Below, in pieces: positions 61,722 to 64,000 of a stretch of 64,000 nucleotides of DNA. Position 1 is the first letter of the stretch. Each line of letters begins with the position of its first letter. The notes beneath the pieces were generated by a model, which was not told the origin of the DNA, ran no database searches, and worked only from the letters and a program-made list of their open reading frames with translations. The translations under genes were made by a program, and so were the position numbers. Source of the DNA: Aldehydirespirator sp965116965 (GTDB lineage: Bacteria; Actinomycetota; Acidimicrobiia; Acidimicrobiales; Aldehydirespiratoraceae); contig OZ220743.1 of assembly GCA_965116965.1 (NCBI GenBank), positions 3,844,001 through 3,908,000 of the forward strand, in the 5' to 3' direction.

Positions 61722-62431
61722 CAGCCGCTCCCGTCAGCCTTGTCGGACTCTTCAGCGTCGTCTGCGCCGGCGTCTTCGGCCTCGTTCGGCCCATCCGCGC
61801 CGTCTGCGGCGGTGTGCTCGACCGTGTCGCCGCCGTCAGGCTCTCCTGACCCCTCTCCGGCCATGGCCGCCTCGGTAGCCTCCACCACGGCCGCGGCCTG
61901 GGCCTCCACGTCGGCCTCCGCCTCGACGTCCACTTCTTCGGCCTGCTCGCCGGATGCGGCGGCTTCCTGCTGGGTCGCAGCTCGGGACCGCGCCACCCGG
62001 CGGCGCCGGGCCTCGGCCGCTGCCATGCCGCGCTGCGACTGCCGGGCCAGCACCTTCTCGAGGGTCTCGGGGTCGTAACGGCTGACGATCACCGTGATGT
62101 GGCACGTGCGCTTGCGAATGCGGGTGGCCCGTCCCCGGGCTCGGGGACGCCAGCGCTTGAGAGTGGGTCCCTCGTCGGCGTAGCAGGCCGACACGTAGAG
62201 CTCGTCGACGTCGAGGCCGTCGTTGTGTTCGGCATTGGCGAGCGCCGACTCCAGCACCTTGCTGATGGGCAGGGCGACGTCGCGCTCGGAGAAGGCGAGG
62301 ACGTCCCGCGCGTCGGCGCAGCCCTTTCCCCGGATGAGGTCGAGAACCTCGCGGGCCTTGTACGCCGAGGTTCGCACGTAGGAGGCTCGTGCCCGGGTTC
62401 CGGGACGCTCGTTGGTCTTGGTGGAGACCAT
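61721..62431 (-). CDS. rplV: 50S ribosomal protein L22, long acidic tail
   Basis: 236 residues; normal L22 is about 110-125. L22 core: ASYVRTSAYKAREVLDLIRG, SALANAEHNDGLDVDELYVS, RPRARGRATRIRKRTCHITV. Residues ~125-236 are low-complexity, Ala/Glu/Asp-rich (EEVDVEAEADVEAQAAAVVE). Stop overlaps the rpsC start. Confidence 0.96.
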   Translation of the reverse strand: MVSTKTNERPGTRARASYVRTSAYKAREVLDLIRGKGCADARDVLAFSERDVALPISKVLESALANAEHNDGLDVDELYVSACYADEGPTLKRWRPRARGRATRIRKRTCHITVIVSRYDPETLEKVLARQSQRGMAAAEARRRRVARSRAATQQEAAASGEQAEEVDVEAEADVEAQAAAVVEATEAAMAGEGSGEPDGGDTVEHTAADGADGPNEAEDAGADDAEESDKADGSG

Positions 62432-62709
62432 CAGCGACGCGCCCCCCGCTCCTGGCCGGCGTGGAACCGGAACGTACGGGTCGGTGCGAACTCGCCGAGC
62501 TTGTGCCCCACCATCGACTCGGTGATGTACACCGGCACATGCTTGCGACCGTCGTGCACCGCCAGGGTGTGCCCCACCATGTCGGGGATGATGGTGGACC
62601 GGCGCGACCACGTCTTGACCACCCTCTTCTCGTTGCGCTCGTTGAGCTCGTCGATCTTGCGCAGCAGGTGGTCGTCCACGAAGGGACCCTTCTTGAGGCT
62701 GCGGGGCAT
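62431..62709 (-). CDS. rpsS: 30S ribosomal protein S19
   Basis: 92 residues. MPRSLKKGPFVDDHLLRKID, TWSRRSTIIPDMVGHTLAVH, GHKLGEFAPTRTFRFH. Overlaps the rplV start by one base. Confidence 0.98.
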   Translation of the reverse strand: MPRSLKKGPFVDDHLLRKIDELNERNEKRVVKTWSRRSTIIPDMVGHTLAVHDGRKHVPVYITESMVGHKLGEFAPTRTFRFHAGQERGARR

Positions 62710-62713
62710 GGCT

Positions 62714-63550
62714 CTACCTCCGGGTGCCGCGCCGGCGGCGGCGGCGAACGATCAGCTTGTCGGAGTCTTTGCGGCGGGCCCGGGTCCGTCCCTCGGGCTT
62801 GCCCCAGGGCGAGACCGGGTGGCGCCCGCCCGAGGACTTGCCCTCGCCGCCGCCGAGGGGATGGTCCACCGGGTTCATGGCCACGCCCCGCGTCTGTGGG
62901 CGCACGCCCTTCCAGCGGTTGCGGCCCGCCTTCCCGATCTTGGTGAGCTCGTGCTCGGAGTTGCCGACCTCACCGATCGTGGCCCGGCAGTCGATCGGCA
63001 CCCGCCTCATCTCCGTGCTGGGCAAGCGAAGGGTGGCGAAACGGCCCTCCTTGGCCACGAGCTGCACGCTGGCGCCCGCGCTGCGGCCCATACGGCCGCC
63101 CCCGCCCGGCTTCAACTCGACGTTGTGCACGACCGTGCCCACCGGGATGTAGCGCAGTGCCAAGGCGTTGCCGGGGCGGATCTCGGACCCCTGCCCCGAC
63201 ATGAGACGGTCGCCGACCTCCACGCCCTTGGGTGCCAGGATGTACCGCTTCTCTCCGTCGTGGTAGTGGAGCAACGCGATCCGGCAGGTGCGATTCGGGT
63301 CGTACTCGATGGCCGCCACCGTGGCCGGAATGTTGTCCTTGGTCCGGGTGAAGTCGATCCTGCGGTAGCGCTGCTTGTGTCCGCCGCCGCGGTGCCGGGC
63401 CGTCTTGCGCCCGTGGTTGTTGCGACCGCCGGTACCCGACTGCTTCACCAGCAGGCTGCGCTCAGGCTGGGTGCGGGTGATCTCCGAGAAGTCGGACGCG
63501 GTCTGGAAGCGGCGACCGGGGCTGGACGGTTTGCGTTTGCGGATCGCCAT
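62714..63550 (-). CDS. rplB: 50S ribosomal protein L2
   Basis: 278 residues. SGTGGRNNHGRKTARHRGGG, GSEIRPGNALALRYIPVGT, and the peptidyl-transferase-associated RGVAMNPVDHPLGGGEGKSS with its conserved His. Confidence 0.98.
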   Translation of the reverse strand: MAIRKRKPSSPGRRFQTASDFSEITRTQPERSLLVKQSGTGGRNNHGRKTARHRGGGHKQRYRRIDFTRTKDNIPATVAAIEYDPNRTCRIALLHYHDGEKRYILAPKGVEVGDRLMSGQGSEIRPGNALALRYIPVGTVVHNVELKPGGGGRMGRSAGASVQLVAKEGRFATLRLPSTEMRRVPIDCRATIGEVGNSEHELTKIGKAGRNRWKGVRPQTRGVAMNPVDHPLGGGEGKSSGGRHPVSPWGKPEGRTRARRKDSDKLIVRRRRRRGTRR

Positions 63551-63552
63551 GG

Positions 63553-63843
63553 TCAGGCCTCGAAGAGATCGATCGAGTCGCCCGCGGCCAGAGTGACCAG
63601 GGCGCGCTTGGTGTCGGCCCGCCGTCCCCAGGTGTTGTTGCGGCGGTTGTGCCGCCGCTTCCCCTTGCGGCGCAAGGTGTTGACCTTGACGACCTCCACC
63701 TCGAAGATCGCCTCCACCGCAGCCCGGATCTCAGGCTTGGTGGCCTCCGGGGCGACGATGAAGGTGTAGACGTTGTCGGCCAGCAGCGTGTAGCTCTTCT
63801 CCGACACGACGGGCCGCAGGATCACGTCGCGGTGATCACGCAT
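63553..63843 (-). CDS. rplW: 50S ribosomal protein L23
   Basis: 96 residues. RDVILRPVVSEKSYTLLADN, YTFIVAPEATKPEIRAAVEA, VNTLRRKGKRRHNRR. ATG 63843 chosen over GTG 63852; both overlap the rplD end. Confidence 0.97.
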   Translation of the reverse strand: MRDHRDVILRPVVSEKSYTLLADNVYTFIVAPEATKPEIRAAVEAIFEVEVVKVNTLRRKGKRRHNRRNNTWGRRADTKRALVTLAAGDSIDLFEA

Positions 63844-64000
63844 CGCCGTCACCCCCGGACCCGGCGCCGGTGGGCAGGGTGTCCGACGTGAACACCACCA
63901 CGTCGCTGTTGAGCACGTCGTAGGTGTTCAGCTCGCGGTAGTGCAGGCAGTGCACTACCCCGAGATTGCGGAAGCTCTTCTGGGCGTCGGAATCATCGTC
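63836..64000 (-). CDS. rplD: 50S ribosomal protein L4, partial (N-terminus off the right edge)
   Basis: Only the last 54 residues are visible: KSFRNLGVVHCLHYRELNTY followed by DVLNSDVVVFTSDTLP and a Gly-rich end, the conserved L4 C-terminus. Stop overlaps the rplW start by 8 nt. Confidence 0.93.
   Translation of the reverse strand, partial: DDDSDAQKSFRNLGVVHCLHYRELNTYDVLNSDVVVFTSDTLPTGAGSGGDGDA

Overview
The window is a high-GC bacterial chromosome segment, most consistent with an actinobacterium and probably class Acidimicrobiia. The grounds are two luciferase-like/F420-type oxidoreductases, a PcrA-type helicase, a CIRCE-controlled groESL operon, a GuaB3-type IMP dehydrogenase relative, many GTG starts, and the ribosomal protein order. 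No rRNA or tRNA gene was recognised.

Layout. 1-10.6 kb: central metabolism on mixed strands: partial citrate synthase, LLM oxidoreductase, TauD-like dioxygenase, homocysteine methyltransferase, purH, sucCD and an AlaX editing protein. Two copies of a 102-bp MITE-like element (4568-4669 and 7015-7116) bracket purH and a decayed HigBA toxin-antitoxin pair, and the MITE ends supply stop codons to flanking genes. 10.6-25.5 kb: a more accessory stretch. It holds a large RecQ-type helicase fused to a topoisomerase-type zinc finger and a PD-(D/E)XK-like nuclease, with a coiled-coil partner gene (15.5-19.9 kb); a scar at 11.28-11.83 kb that keeps only the two ends of a second copy of that cassette; pcrA, a second LLM oxidoreductase, a Fic protein with an elaborate upstream repeat region, a transsulfuration pair (CBS and cystathionine gamma-synthase), and a PLD-like domain fused to a membrane anchor and secreted domain.

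25.8-33.5 kb: guaA and guaB3 (GMP/IMP metabolism), a Nudix gene with a small partner, an RHH-PIN toxin-antitoxin pair, and a cluster of lipoprotein/secreted unknowns containing a split paralogue. 33.6-43.3 kb: groEL/groES with CIRCE, tsaE-tsaB-tsaD (t6A tRNA modification), a P1 peptidase, alanine racemase, the bifunctional NAD(P)HX repair enzyme, a NYN-domain protein, acpS, a candidate small RNA, and an array of 71-bp tandem repeats each containing a nested hairpin.

43.35-64 kb: cell-wall precursor genes (an oversized GlmS-like protein, glmM) followed, all on the minus strand, by the S10-spc-alpha ribosomal superoperon read from rplD down to rpsI. Most genes overlap by 1-8 nt, implying translational coupling. 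Oddities here are a 50-bp exact tandem duplication over the secY start, a CTG start for infA with a near-perfect Shine-Dalgarno, no map gene between adk and infA, and acidic C-terminal tails on L22 and S3.

The best candidates for something undescribed are the helicase-nuclease plus coiled-coil cassette with its deletion scar, the 71-bp hairpin array, the oversized GlmS-like enzyme, and the PLD-transmembrane-secreted fusion.
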